A stretch of 41,522 nucleotides of DNA from a virus. Under the pieces are notes generated by a model, which saw only the letters and a program-made list of their open reading frames with translations, was not told where the DNA came from and did no database searches. Below, piece by piece: positions 1-6,627 of this stretch (the first letter of the stretch is position 1; each line of letters begins with the position of its first letter). The stretch covers positions 1 to 41,522 of the IMG/VR virus record IMGVR_UViG_3300036806_000093. One strand, 5' to 3'. The translations under genes were made by a program, and so were the position numbers.

Positions 1-99
1 CATTTGGGATTGATCCCACTAAGGTCAGATATGCGAACCGATGTGCTTGCATCGTCTTCCCATGAAATTGCATCGTGCCATAGCCGCGCTTTTGTTTGG
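1..99. repeat. 99-bp direct repeat, left copy (circle junction)
   Basis: These 99 bases are identical to 39306-39404. The sequences diverge at base 100, where this copy runs into the 5' part of an HNH gene and the right copy runs into a transposon end. The last two matching bases (GG) are shared by chance between the HNH gene and the transposon terminus, so the true shared HNH sequence may be 97 bp. The simplest reading is a contig-end overlap that closes a 39,305-bp circle; a genuine short terminal repeat is also possible. Confidence 0.9.
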
Positions 100-220
100 A
101 GCGCTGCCATATCCAACAGCCTGTCTCTGAGAGAACAATACTGCGCTTGATATACTCTTGCGGAGTTATTAGCGGAGCGTACTTACTTCTGAAGCGCAGC
201 AACTTGTCGTCTGAGTTCAT
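1..220 (-). CDS. HNH endonuclease, N-terminal part (runs off the left edge)
   Basis: Reading leftward from ATG at 220, this encodes the first 73 residues of an HNH_3-type nuclease. It includes the CWIWQ motif at residues 35-39 and the RGYG...HGK...AHRFAY block (residues 45-64) typical of phage HNH homing-type nucleases. The catalytic HNH segment is missing here but is present at 39118-39305. Joining through the 99-bp repeat gives 408 nt, a 135-residue protein with no break. The start overlaps the upstream gene's last 38 bases; a GGAG lies about 10 nt before the ATG. Such genes are often free-standing homing endonucleases in phages. Family assignment is strong; the target is unknown. Confidence 0.85.
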   Translation of the reverse strand, partial: MNSDDKLLRFRSKYAPLITPQEYIKRSIVLSETGCWIWQRSKQKRGYGTMQFHGKTMQAHRFAYLTLVGSIPN

Positions 221-830
221 TGTTCTCTCGCTCCAGTTTGCGGGCGAATTCTGCGGTAACAATGCCCTCCATCCACGTAACCTCTGGAGGAATTAGATTG
301 GCATCCGTCCTCGGCGTCTTTCCCATCGGCTCGGCGGGGGCGGCGAGGGCGGCTCGGGACATTTCGCGTCGCTGTTTGTCGAGCGGAAGCGCGTATAGTT
401 TCAGGGCTGTGCGTGCGATTTGCCCTTTAGCTCCATCTACAATCGCGTATTGCTCAAGCGCTTCTTTCAAGTAAGCTACCTGCTCATGGAGCGCGTTCAC
501 AGTAGATTCCAGCGCTTCCTCGTTCGTGCAATAACTCGATGCTGGCGCCTCCAGCACCTCGCTGCGGCTCTCCTGGGGGCCTTCTAGCGCTTTCCCCGCG
601 ACGAGGCATGCTTGATGTCCCGCACGGTATCCAGCAATCCAAGCTTCATCCTGATTAGGCCATTCCCCACCAGAGCTATCTTGGCGGAGGGCGTCTAGGG
701 CATAGTTGGCGAGCTTCCTTCTGAACACGGAATTAGACATTCCCTCAAGATATGGAATGTCGCCATCGTGCTCACGGAAGTATTCAATCTGCTCCCGCGT
801 CAGCCTATCGTCCATCTTGGGTGAGGTCAT
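183..830 (-). CDS. Hypothetical early protein with C-terminal TDA/FARKLE coiled-coil module
   Basis: This is a 215-residue protein of unknown function. Its last ~45 residues contain a TPRTDA segment followed by EFARKLERENNELRRQ, a predicted coiled coil. The same module, TP-x-TDA followed by (F/L)xRKLE and a leucine heptad tail, occurs in the proteins at 4361-4684 and 9697-9972, so the three genes look paralogous at their C-termini. The start overlaps the preceding gene's stop in an ATGA arrangement, implying translational coupling in a leftward operon. TDA...FARxLE proteins are common uncharacterised phage early proteins. No catalytic motif was seen. Confidence 0.75.
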   Translation of the reverse strand: MTSPKMDDRLTREQIEYFREHDGDIPYLEGMSNSVFRRKLANYALDALRQDSSGGEWPNQDEAWIAGYRAGHQACLVAGKALEGPQESRSEVLEAPASSYCTNEEALESTVNALHEQVAYLKEALEQYAIVDGAKGQIARTALKLYALPLDKQRREMSRAALAAPAEPMGKTPRTDANLIPPEVTWMEGIVTAEFARKLERENNELRRQVAALQK

Positions 831-967
831 GGCTCAATCCAAATCTTGGTTTGTAGGAACAGGAGGATTGCGCGCAGCTTCCCGTGTGTGCCGTATTTCC
901 AGTGCGCTAGCCAATCTTCAAGAGAATAGTTTTCAAGACCACAGCCGCAACAATTTCGTAGTCTCAT
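827..967 (-). CDS. Small zinc-finger-like protein (46 aa)
   Basis: This short ORF has ATGA overlaps with both neighbours (stop within 827-830, start within 964-967), which supports it as real. The protein has a Cys cluster at residues 6, 7 and 9 and histidines at 22 and 28, a C2H2-like spacing that could bind one zinc ion. No specific family was recognised. A small DNA-binding or host-takeover protein is a guess from size and context only. Confidence 0.6.
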   Translation of the reverse strand: MRLRNCCGCGLENYSLEDWLAHWKYGTHGKLRAILLFLQTKIWIEP

Positions 968-1275
968 TTTTCCATCCCTTCGTGAACCTTGCAAACCGCG
1001 CGCATGATTGCGAGGCGGAGTTCGGTGGGGGTAGAGCACTGTAATTCGCATCTGAAGTCAAGTCCGGTCGTGAATACGAAGCCGCCCTCGCCCCCAGTTT
1101 CCTTGAGATAGTTGAAATCAATCATTGTCTCGCCCCTCTCCGCGAGCCAGCAGAGCAGCTCGAAGGCTTGGGCGGGATCGGAGGAGGGGTCGTACTTGAC
1201 CGGGCAGCCAACTCCTATTGCAAGTCCAAGCGCCTCCGCGCACTTCCTCGTCAACTCCAGAACGTCATCGTCCAT
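964..1275 (-). CDS. Phage ABA-sandwich-like hypothetical protein
   Basis: The 103-residue protein begins with a helix (ELTRKCAEALG), followed by a YDPSSDPAQAFELL segment and a C-terminal TPTELRLAIMRA segment. This order resembles the phage ABA-sandwich family of unknown function, where a YxPSxDxAQAxEL-like segment precedes a C-terminal LAICxAxL helix. The assignment is by remembered pattern, not a search. It sits in the leftward early operon, overlapping its upstream neighbour by 11 nt and its downstream neighbour by 4 nt. Confidence 0.6.
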   Translation of the reverse strand: MDDDVLELTRKCAEALGLAIGVGCPVKYDPSSDPAQAFELLCWLAERGETMIDFNYLKETGGEGGFVFTTGLDFRCELQCSTPTELRLAIMRAVCKVHEGMEK

Positions 1276-1537
1276 CGGGGCGGGCTTTCAGTTGACGCCA
1301 TTCGCCGCCATAACAAGAATACCCGCATGCGTCGATCATTTCGTCTAGATTAGCCAATGCCCTTTGTTGCTCCGATGAAAAGTGATAGTCGCGCTCTACT
1401 TCTCCGTTGGAGGAGACCAGGATTGTTGGAAGCGTCATCGAGTAGATGCGCATTTTCATCTTGAGGATTGGCTGGATCGCATCAAGGAACGCACGTCTCT
1501 TGCGCTCGTAGACGAGTATTTCGTGTGGTTCGATCAC
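1265..1537 (-). CDS. Hypothetical early protein (90 aa, GTG start)
   Basis: The start was set at GTG 1537 because it overlaps the previous stop (GTGA) and has GGAGG about 5 nt upstream. A longer in-frame reading back to 1621 would lie inside the upstream gene. The protein is mostly helical with mixed charge (EILVYERKRRAFLDAI; SSEQQRALANLDEMIDACG). No family recognised. Confidence 0.6.
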   Translation of the reverse strand: MIEPHEILVYERKRRAFLDAIQPILKMKMRIYSMTLPTILVSSNGEVERDYHFSSEQQRALANLDEMIDACGYSCYGGEWRQLKARPDGR

Positions 1538-1716
1538 TTCGCCCTCCTTCTCTTGTGCTTCGCGTGCGCAGCGGCGTGGCGAGAGAATGCGCGTACAAGT
1601 TCGCATTTCGGGCAGCGACACGTCTTCACCGGCTTATATGTGGGATTTCCAAGAATTCGCGCAATAGCCCTCTCCAGCCTTCGCAGCGAGTCACGGCGCT
1701 TGGGTGGGAGAGTCAC
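1534..1716 (-). CDS. Small basic CxxC protein (60 aa, GTG start)
   Basis: The GTG start at 1716 overlaps the upstream stop as GTGA. The protein is strongly basic and carries CRCPKCEL near residues 34-41 followed by histidines in the tail (RHAAAHAKHKRRR), so zinc and nucleic-acid binding are possible. A longer in-frame ORF reaches 1794 but overlaps the neighbour. Function unknown. Confidence 0.55.
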   Translation of the reverse strand: MTLPPKRRDSLRRLERAIARILGNPTYKPVKTCRCPKCELVRAFSRHAAAHAKHKRRRAK

Positions 1717-1883
1717 GACTTCACCCGCAGCTCGCAGCGCACGACGCGCTGGCCTTCGTCTTTGCAATCTTCTGCATCCTCGCGACCCTTCCATAAGAAA
1801 GGCTCGCGGAACCCATCAGTCACAATCCTTCCGCGCTCATCTACGAGTGTCCAGCCGCGCCAGCGCGCAAGGGGCTTGGTCAT
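1713..1883 (-). CDS. Hypothetical early protein (56 aa)
   Basis: ATG at 1883 was chosen because it overlaps the ATPase gene's stop (TAATG) and has GGGAG about 8 nt upstream. The ORF stays open further upstream inside the ATPase gene. The protein has a short beta-rich core (GWTLVDERGRIVTDGF). Its position directly after the recombination-type ATPase suggests co-expression with DNA metabolism genes. No family recognised. Confidence 0.6.
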   Translation of the reverse strand: MTKPLARWRGWTLVDERGRIVTDGFREPFLWKGREDAEDCKDEGQRVVRCELRVKS

Positions 1884-2779
1884 TAGACTTCGCTCCCTTG
1901 TGCCGTGAGTTTGTCCCACGCCGATTCCAGATCCTGCTTGGTCGCTTGCTCGATCGGTTTGCCGAGCGCGACATGAACTTGCTCCTCGGTGAATCCCGCG
2001 AATCGCTCCATGATCCGTTGCGTCTTAGTCGGTGGCATCGGCGCTTTCCCGCCAGCCGCCCACGCCGCGAGTTGCTTGCCGGATTCTTCAGTGATGGGCT
2101 TATCGAGAGGGAATAGCACCTTGTGCTGCTCCTGCAGTTTGATCGGGAGTGGCACGCCTGGCTTCGCAGCCATGAGTAGGAACGATGCTGTGAGTTCGTA
2201 GGGAAGATTCTTCTCGCAGATTGGAATCCAGCCGTCCAGACCGGTCGCGGTCTGCTTCTTCCGCACTTCCATCTTCCCTTCGGCATTGCGGGCCATCTCG
2301 ATCTTCTCCTCGGCGCGAAAGCACAGGATAAGGTGCGCGCGTACCTGCAGGAGCTTCGACACCATCTTCCGATGTTCGCCCTTGGGCTTGATCCAACTCG
2401 TCATTTTCACGGCATCGCGTGCGCCCATGCGCTGGAATTCCGCCTCCTGCATGTCGAGGATGCCGCCCTCGCCAGCGTGCTCGTGCGAGCAGGAATCCAC
2501 AACGATGACTGAATAGCCTGCAGCATCTGCTACTGCGATGGCTTCCGAGTATGCGGCTGGCGAGAACGGGGGCCGCAGATCGCCATGATCGAACTTGAAG
2601 GCGTCGGCATAGTGCTTCGCGCGACCGGCTTCTGTATCCAGGACAGCAAACGGCTTGCCGCCAGCTATCCCCGCTGCGAGGCGCATTGCCGTGTAGGTTT
2701 TCCCTGAACCTGACGCTCCCGCTAGACCGATGAGCAGGCCTACATTCTCGCGTACTGCCGGTCTAAGCGTAAACACCAT
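1883..2779 (-). CDS. AAA/RecA-like ATP-binding protein (Sak4/AAA_24-like)
   Basis: A 298-residue P-loop ATPase. Walker A is GASGSGKT (residues 21-28, K27) and Walker B is VIVVDS (D95). The arrangement, with DTE after the second strand and an HRKMVSKLLQ helix, resembles phage nucleotide-binding proteins of the AAA_24 group, which includes Sak4-type single-strand annealing ATPases. The C-terminal ~40 residues form a separate helical segment (FTEEQVHVAL...). It overlaps by 17 nt the PD-(D/E)XK exonuclease gene upstream, a pairing typical of phage recombination or end-processing modules. GGAGG lies 6 nt before the ATG. The ATPase call is firm; the annealing/recombinase role is inferred. Confidence 0.8.
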   Translation of the reverse strand: MVFTLRPAVRENVGLLIGLAGASGSGKTYTAMRLAAGIAGGKPFAVLDTEAGRAKHYADAFKFDHGDLRPPFSPAAYSEAIAVADAAGYSVIVVDSCSHEHAGEGGILDMQEAEFQRMGARDAVKMTSWIKPKGEHRKMVSKLLQVRAHLILCFRAEEKIEMARNAEGKMEVRKKQTATGLDGWIPICEKNLPYELTASFLLMAAKPGVPLPIKLQEQHKVLFPLDKPITEESGKQLAAWAAGGKAPMPPTKTQRIMERFAGFTEEQVHVALGKPIEQATKQDLESAWDKLTAQGSEV

Positions 2780-3629
2780 TGGCTTCCTCCTCGCGTTTCA
2801 ATGCCCATTCTGGCGGATCGGCCCACAACACGCGTGAGCTGTATCCAGGCCACTTTCCGCTTGCCATGCACTCGCGCCAGATGTTGATCGAGCGGGCGAC
2901 CTTGCGCATGCCGAGTTCGATCAAGGCGGGGGCCATGCCGACGAACGAGACGGCATAGGGCGGCTCGATCTCCTGGACGATCCAGACGTACTTTGTATCC
3001 GGTCGCTGGTTGCCGAGGAGATAGAACGCGCCCTGCAAGTCGTACCCCATGGAAAGCGCGTGTCGTAGAAAGTCCTCCGGTTCGGCATTGCTGACAGTTT
3101 TATAGTCATAGATCACCTTGCGATCCTGTGAAATGTGATCCAACCTCGCGCGGAAGTGCGTCTCGCCTTCGTGCCAGTGAAGCACGTGCTCTGACTGTCC
3201 GTTGTCCAGCCCATAGCCGCGCAGGTCGTCGTTCTGTGCCATGGCCTCGCGGACGGCATCGACCATCGCATACACGGCAGGCATCTCGTCCTTGAGCACT
3301 GGCAGCTTGCCAAATCCCATGGCGTCGTCTCGCGCCTGCCTGATCGCATCGTTCGTCCAGCCCTTCGGGATCGCGCCCTGCTTGCTGAGGTAGTCGGCCG
3401 GATCAACGATGGCGATCCCAGAGTCCGCTTGTCCGAGTAGGACATGGTGCGCGTAGGAACCGAGATTCATGCGGCGGTCGAACGGTTCCGGACGCCAGTT
3501 CGGATTCAACCTTGGATGCGCCATCCAAGCATGCAGCGGACTTCTTGAGATCAGCAGTCGCGCGATTGACGAGGAAAGCGACGGTACGGCAGACGTAACG
3601 TCTGCGTGATAATCGGGGGCTGAGATCAT
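2763..3629 (-). CDS. PD-(D/E)XK exonuclease (RecE/exoVIII-like, DUF3799-like)
   Basis: This 288-residue protein has the nuclease signature: RARLDHI (D164), then IYDYKT (D175, K177), then LQGAFY (Q199 and Y203, a QxxxY motif as in RecB-like nucleases). Its early region (SLSSSIARLLISRSPLHAWM) matches the conserved N-terminus of phage PDDEXK-like exonucleases. It probably resects dsDNA ends to feed the ATPase encoded next. The start is supported by AGGAGG and an ATGA overlap with the previous gene. Confidence 0.85.
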   Translation of the reverse strand: MISAPDYHADVTSAVPSLSSSIARLLISRSPLHAWMAHPRLNPNWRPEPFDRRMNLGSYAHHVLLGQADSGIAIVDPADYLSKQGAIPKGWTNDAIRQARDDAMGFGKLPVLKDEMPAVYAMVDAVREAMAQNDDLRGYGLDNGQSEHVLHWHEGETHFRARLDHISQDRKVIYDYKTVSNAEPEDFLRHALSMGYDLQGAFYLLGNQRPDTKYVWIVQEIEPPYAVSFVGMAPALIELGMRKVARSINIWRECMASGKWPGYSSRVLWADPPEWALKREEEANGVYA

Positions 3630-3865
3630 ATCGCCTCCTGCACGCTATACCTCGCGGAGCCATCGCTAGGCTCGCCTTGGCTGTGAGCGGGCTTCGGCTT
3701 GAGTTTGTAGCGCGTTTTGCGGCCGCAACGTGGGCAGGCTATCGTCCGCATGTTGATATAGTCGCCGTCGCTGGTGAACTCCGGGCCGACGCCAAGCAGC
3801 TTGCCACGCCTATGGCCGCCGCCTAGTAACTTCGGTAGCGCGCAGATGACTCTGCCTAGGATCAC
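3626..3865 (-). CDS. Small CxxC protein (79 aa, GTG start)
   Basis: GTG at 3865 overlaps the upstream stop as GTGA and has GGAGG 4 nt away. The middle carries CPRCGRKTRYK, half of a zinc ribbon; no second Cys pair is evident apart from a Cys near residue 8. Function unknown; part of the leftward early operon before the exonuclease. Confidence 0.6.
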   Translation of the reverse strand: MILGRVICALPKLLGGGHRRGKLLGVGPEFTSDGDYINMRTIACPRCGRKTRYKLKPKPAHSQGEPSDGSARYSVQEAI

Positions 3866-4077
3866 GATGCCTCCTCTATCTTGCCAAGATACTTCATGTC
3901 GTTCTCAATCGAGTTCAATTGAAGTCTGAAGATCCCGATTACTTCCTCATTGCGCGGCAGATGCTTTTCCAGGGCTCTAAGGACTTTTATCGCGCCGTTG
4001 ACGCGCTCACTCGTGAAATGCAACGTCCGAGTGCAACCCTCCAAACGACTCACTAACGATTCATCAGCTTTTGCCAT
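3862..4077 (-). CDS. Hypothetical helical protein (71 aa)
   Basis: AGGAGG lies 3 nt before ATG 4077. The protein is almost entirely helical with heptad-like leucines (VSRLEGCTRTL, IKVLRALEKHLP, LQLNSIENDMKYLGKI), so it may be a small coiled-coil oligomer. It overlaps both neighbours. No family recognised. Confidence 0.6.
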   Translation of the reverse strand: MAKADESLVSRLEGCTRTLHFTSERVNGAIKVLRALEKHLPRNEEVIGIFRLQLNSIENDMKYLGKIEEAS

Positions 4078-4237
4078 GTGCCTCCTTCACAATCTTCGCC
4101 ACGTCGCGCGCAGCTTGTCGTACACGTTCGATGAAAGGTGCAAGTTCCTCGTGCGTGAAGCGGCGTCGGATGGGAATGTTCATTTCCACGCACCTCGCCT
4201 CGGACAGCAGCAGCAGCTCGCGCTCGAAGATTGTCAT
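4064..4237 (-). CDS. Small hypothetical protein (57 aa)
   Basis: This short ORF runs from ATG 4237 to TGA 4064 and overlaps the next gene by 14 nt. The sequence starts MTIFERELLLLSEARC and is helical and charged. It is real on context: it fills the gap between two coupled genes in the same direction and its own 3' end contains the next gene's Shine-Dalgarno. Function unknown. Confidence 0.5.
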   Translation of the reverse strand: MTIFERELLLLSEARCVEMNIPIRRRFTHEELAPFIERVRQAARDVAKIVKEAHGKS

Positions 4238-4241
4238 GGGC

Positions 4242-4364
4242 TCACCAGAACTTTAAGATGAAGTGGACAAGGGCATATACGGCGGCTACAGCCACAACGA
4301 GCATTACGGCGACGTATAGAGCCACGATAAGCTCAGTTAGCGTCCAACCCTTTTGCGTTCTCAT
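4242..4364 (-). CDS. 40-aa membrane protein with prepilin-like N-terminus
   Basis: This 40-residue ORF starts at ATG 4364 (ATGA overlap with the upstream stop). It reads MRTQKGWTLTELIVALYV and continues as one long hydrophobic helix ending HFILKFW. A short basic leader, Gly, then a hydrophobic stretch with Glu at mature position 5 is the class III (type IV prepilin) signal arrangement. This could be chance in a tiny TM protein, or the phage may make a pilin mimic that interferes with pili. The gene is supported by tight coupling; the pilin interpretation is speculative. Confidence 0.5.
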   Translation of the reverse strand: MRTQKGWTLTELIVALYVAVMLVVAVAAVYALVHFILKFW

Positions 4365-4684
4365 TTCGGCTCCAGTTCGCGCAGCAGCGCGCGGGCTTTG
4401 GGAATATATGGCGGCTCGCCCCGGTGTCCGCGTCCAAATCCCTCCTTCTTCAAAATCACCGTCAGCGCCTCGATCAACCTGGCGCGGTCGGCTTCGAGCT
4501 TGCGGCCGAGCCTAGCGAGATCCAACTCACGGTCTGTATTGGCGGGTTGAAGTTCGCGCAACAGCGCATCCGTCATCGGCGTTGCGGCCTTGTCGGTCAT
4601 GAGGTGGCCTTGGTGGTTGCAATGATGGAAAATCCTCTTGAGCCATTCGGGCGTGGCGCTCCATGTTCCTTCCTTCGTGCTCAT
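4361..4684 (-). CDS. TDA/RKLE paralogue, hypothetical early protein
   Basis: With ATG 4684 (strong GGGAGGA 4 nt upstream) the protein is 107 aa. An internal ATG at 4600 gives 79 aa starting MTDKAATPMTDA, which aligns with the start of the protein at 9697-9972 (MTDKIATPLTDA). Both then share a RKLEADRARL(I/V) coiled-coil segment and end ARALLRE(L/M)E. The DNA around both internal starts is also alike (AAGGCCACCTCATGACCGACAAG-like), so this is a duplicated gene. The first 28 residues may be a gained extension. Function unknown. Confidence 0.65.
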   Translation of the reverse strand: MSTKEGTWSATPEWLKRIFHHCNHQGHLMTDKAATPMTDALLRELQPANTDRELDLARLGRKLEADRARLIEALTVILKKEGFGRGHRGEPPYIPKARALLRELEPK

Positions 4685-4689
4685 GATTC

Positions 4690-4709
4690 CTCCCAATGTG
4701 TTGGAGTGG
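4690..4709 (-). promoter_or_regulatory. Repeated 20-bp leader, copy 1 (includes Shine-Dalgarno)
   Basis: On the minus strand this reads CCACTCCAACACATTGGGAG, ending in the Shine-Dalgarno of the gene starting at 4684. The identical 20 bases precede the gene at 10186-10359 (copy at 10366-10385). Conservation beyond the ribosome site suggests a shared translational or transcriptional control element, or recent duplication. Confidence 0.65.
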
Positions 4710-4710
4710 G

Positions 4711-5157
4711 TTAGGCTGGTTTGGGTGGGGTTTGACTGCGAAATTGCATGGCATCCCGCACAAGGTTGTCATAAATATCCCTTGGAACAGGCGGAAGACC
4801 TTCGATGCTTTGCGCCATTGCGGCTCGCTCCTTGTCAGCTTGCTCATGCGCTGGATATTGCTCGTCAATTTCCCAGATGACTTGATGAGCTTGAGCAAGC
4901 GCCGAATAGGCAAATCCTCGTAGTCGCTCACACTTCACAGACAAGTTATAGAACTCCACAAGAATGGACTCAAATATGAATTTCTCATCTACCCCAGTTC
5001 TGTAGGCATTACAAAGATCACGCCAGTTTTCTGCTGAGAGTTTTTCATAGGGGATTCTCCCTGAACTGTCCATAATAATGGAAATGAACGGCTTGACCGC
5101 CAGCAACAGATCGCTATAACCAGCACTTAATTGAGCGCCCCCTTTATCATTGCTCAT
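4711..5157 (-). CDS. Hypothetical early protein (148 aa)
   Basis: An acidic helical protein with no recognised domain. It starts at ATG 5157 inside an ATGA overlap with the upstream gene; GAGG lies 7 nt upstream. A PPVPRDIYDNLVRDAMQF segment closes the protein. The following 26-nt gap to the next gene carries the repeated 20-bp leader. Confidence 0.65.
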   Translation of the reverse strand: MSNDKGGAQLSAGYSDLLLAVKPFISIIMDSSGRIPYEKLSAENWRDLCNAYRTGVDEKFIFESILVEFYNLSVKCERLRGFAYSALAQAHQVIWEIDEQYPAHEQADKERAAMAQSIEGLPPVPRDIYDNLVRDAMQFRSQTPPKPA

Positions 5158-5459
5158 CTCCCGGCCTCATCAAGAACCTCGCGCATATCAGCGAGCGCCG
5201 CCATGAATTCCTCATCATCCCTGAACATCTTTTCGCATTGCATCATCTGCTCATAGGCGTAGCCTAAGGCGTTCAGCGACTTTGTGAGGAATGCCCGAAG
5301 TTCGCGCATATCCTTGCGAAGCGCATTCCGCTGGACCACGGCTTGCTCTACATCTGGCGGAAGAGCATGGGGTTGCGGATTCACTTCGCGCAACATTCCA
5401 GCGACTTCTTCCGTAACGGCGTGTTGCTCCATCTGCTGTGCCAATGACTGCTTCTCCAT
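5154..5459 (-). CDS. Hypothetical coiled-coil early protein (101 aa)
   Basis: First gene of the leftward operon. The protein is highly charged and helical (VEQAVVQRNALRKDMRELRAFL), suggesting a coiled coil. ATG 5459 follows a GGAGGGAATC Shine-Dalgarno. A 13-bp element just upstream of that site is repeated in front of the gene at 10391-10609, and a sigma70-like promoter lies at 5501-5529. Confidence 0.65.
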   Translation of the reverse strand: MEKQSLAQQMEQHAVTEEVAGMLREVNPQPHALPPDVEQAVVQRNALRKDMRELRAFLTKSLNALGYAYEQMMQCEKMFRDDEEFMAALADMREVLDEAGR

Positions 5460-5474
5460 GATTCCCTCCTAAGT

Positions 5475-5487
5475 CCGCCAGAATAGC
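5475..5487 (-). promoter_or_regulatory. Repeated 13-bp leader element, copy 1
   Basis: Minus-strand GCTATTCTGGCGG is found 5 nt upstream of a GGAGGGAA Shine-Dalgarno. The same 13 bases occur at 10626-10638, again just upstream of GGAGGGAA. Here it sits in a possible CCAG/CTGG hairpin. It could be an RNA leader or a protein-binding site controlling early genes. Confidence 0.5.
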
Positions 5488-5500
5488 TGGTACGGAAGAG

Positions 5501-5529
5501 ATTCTGCGCTTGCCTAGCGGTACGGTCAA
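5501..5529 (-). promoter_or_regulatory. Candidate sigma70 promoter, leftward early operon
   Basis: On the minus strand TTGACC (5529-5524) is followed after exactly 17 nt by CAGAAT (5506-5501). The -35 box matches 5/6 and the -10 box 4/6 of consensus. It points at the first gene of the leftward operon, 42 nt before its ATG. Confidence 0.55.
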
Positions 5530-5571
5530 GCGATATTTTGCGTCCAATGGAATCAGTACCTTGCGCTAGGC

Positions 5572-5600
5572 TTGACGCGCGCTGCGTTCCATGCCAGGAT
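5572..5600 (+). promoter_or_regulatory. Candidate sigma70 promoter, rightward replication operon
   Basis: TTGACG (5572-5577), a 17-nt spacer and CAGGAT (5595-5600) point toward the gene at 5609. The -10 box is weak (3/6). Predicted initiation would fall at or just before the ATG. Together with 5501-5529 it makes this gap a divergent early control region. Confidence 0.35.
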
Positions 5601-5608
5601 TGCAGCCC

Positions 5609-5764
5609 ATGAATACACCTTTGACGAAGGCCGAGCGAGAACTCATGGCGAAGATCGGCAGTAGGGGAGGGAAAGCGCGCAAACGCAATCTCTCCAAGGC
5701 CGAACTAACCAAGATAGGCAAGCTCGGCGCTAAGGCCAGACATGCGAAACGCAACGGTCAATAG
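5609..5764 (+). CDS. Small basic protein with KIGxxGxKAR repeats (51 aa)
   Basis: A lysine/arginine-rich protein with two copies of a (A/T)KIG-x-x-G-x-KAR motif (AKIGSRGGKAR and TKIGKLGAKAR). Small phage proteins with GG(K/R)AR...KAAxxR repeats are common and probably bind nucleic acid. The ATG at 5609 has an AGGA about 9 nt upstream; an in-frame ATG at 5645 is an alternative. First rightward gene after the divergent promoters. The 170 bp after it (5765-5935) has no clear gene; I see no terminator there. Confidence 0.55.
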   Translation: MNTPLTKAERELMAKIGSRGGKARKRNLSKAELTKIGKLGAKARHAKRNGQ

Positions 5765-5935
5765 CTCGCGAGGTTCATTTACAGAATGACTCGTCACCGC
5801 AGTCACCGCAGGATAACTACGTGTCATCGCTGGGCAGTTCCGTTCGCGGGCAACGCTCTTTGCGGACCTGTCATCTCTCAAAACATGCGACGCCGAGCGC
5901 ATGACTAATCCTGCTGACTCGGCATGGGAGGAGAA

Positions 5936-6160
5936 ATGATTCGTTGGAAATTGAAGCGTTCGGAATACTTGAAGCTCAATGGATTGCTGCACCTCGCGCA
6001 CAAGTATTCCGCCATCTTGCGCGACATTGAAGAAGAAATGTGCAGGATAACTGGCGAAGACCCGCAAGAAGGAGGCCACACAGGGGACGCCATTTATTCA
6101 GATTACACGGTAGATCAGCTTCTCAGAAAACTCAAGGCGCAAGCCGCGAGAACAAAATGA
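5936..6160 (+). CDS. Hypothetical protein (74 aa)
   Basis: ATG 5936 was chosen over the in-frame ATG at 5924 because GGGAGGAGAA precedes it directly. The N-terminal part is a basic helix (WKLKRSEYLKLNGLLHLAHKY) and the C-terminus is helical and charged. It overlaps the next gene by 4 nt (ATGA), so it belongs to the replication operon. No family recognised. Confidence 0.65.
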   Translation: MIRWKLKRSEYLKLNGLLHLAHKYSAILRDIEEEMCRITGEDPQEGGHTGDAIYSDYTVDQLLRKLKAQAARTK

Positions 6161-6627
6161 AGCTCCCGTACGAAACTTCTACCGCTGGTTCACGCGCCTT
6201 AGATCAATTACAAAAGACGCTCGATAAGTTCGGGTGCCAATCCTTCGGGGTGATGACAGACAATGAGCGCGGCCTTACTATCGTGCAATTCAAATGGCGC
6301 GACAGGGCTGTGTCCTTGGAGGCGTCCTGGAAAGGCTACGCTCAAGCGTGGGTCAAGGAGCATCCTGGGAATTTCGGTTCCTGGCAGCAAGAGGCCCGCA
6401 AGAAGCACGAGGCCAAGGCTACCGCGATTGCGCAGGTCGCGGTCTGCTCCGTGCTACGAGACTGGGTCAAAGGACAAGTCACCGCCATAGAATGCGGCGT
6501 TCTGAGCTTCGAGGCTGCATTCATGCCGCATCTACTCTTGAAGAATGGCATGCGCGTGATCGACAAAATACGCTCGGATAATCTCCTTCCAGCGCCAGCA
6601 GACGAAAAGGTCGTGGCGCTCAAATGA
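6157..6627 (+). CDS. Conserved phage protein of unknown function (156 aa)
   Basis: The start at ATG 6157 overlaps the previous stop. The pattern MKLPYETST near the start, WKGYAQAWVKEHP in the middle and LRDWVKGQVTAIECGVLSFEAAF toward the end (residues ~100-125) matches a widespread conserved hypothetical protein of phage replication regions that I recognise by pattern only. It is coupled directly to the VRR-NUC nuclease gene. Activity unknown. Confidence 0.75.
   Translation: MKLPYETSTAGSRALDQLQKTLDKFGCQSFGVMTDNERGLTIVQFKWRDRAVSLEASWKGYAQAWVKEHPGNFGSWQQEARKKHEAKATAIAQVAVCSVLRDWVKGQVTAIECGVLSFEAAFMPHLLLKNGMRVIDKIRSDNLLPAPADEKVVALK

Noticed and set aside
1382-2116. Long plus-strand open frame (244 codons) in the early region
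   Set aside because: It lies opposite the recombination ATPase and three coupled minus-strand genes, has Arg/Ser-rich shadow composition and no supported start.
4527-4931. Minus-strand ORF of 134 codons
   Set aside because: Overlaps two better-supported genes in other frames, shows no recognisable motif and ends in low-complexity Arg/Thr sequence.
5765-5935. Possible small gene or terminator between 5765 and 5935
   Set aside because: No frame with a credible start and Shine-Dalgarno and no stable hairpin with U-run were seen.
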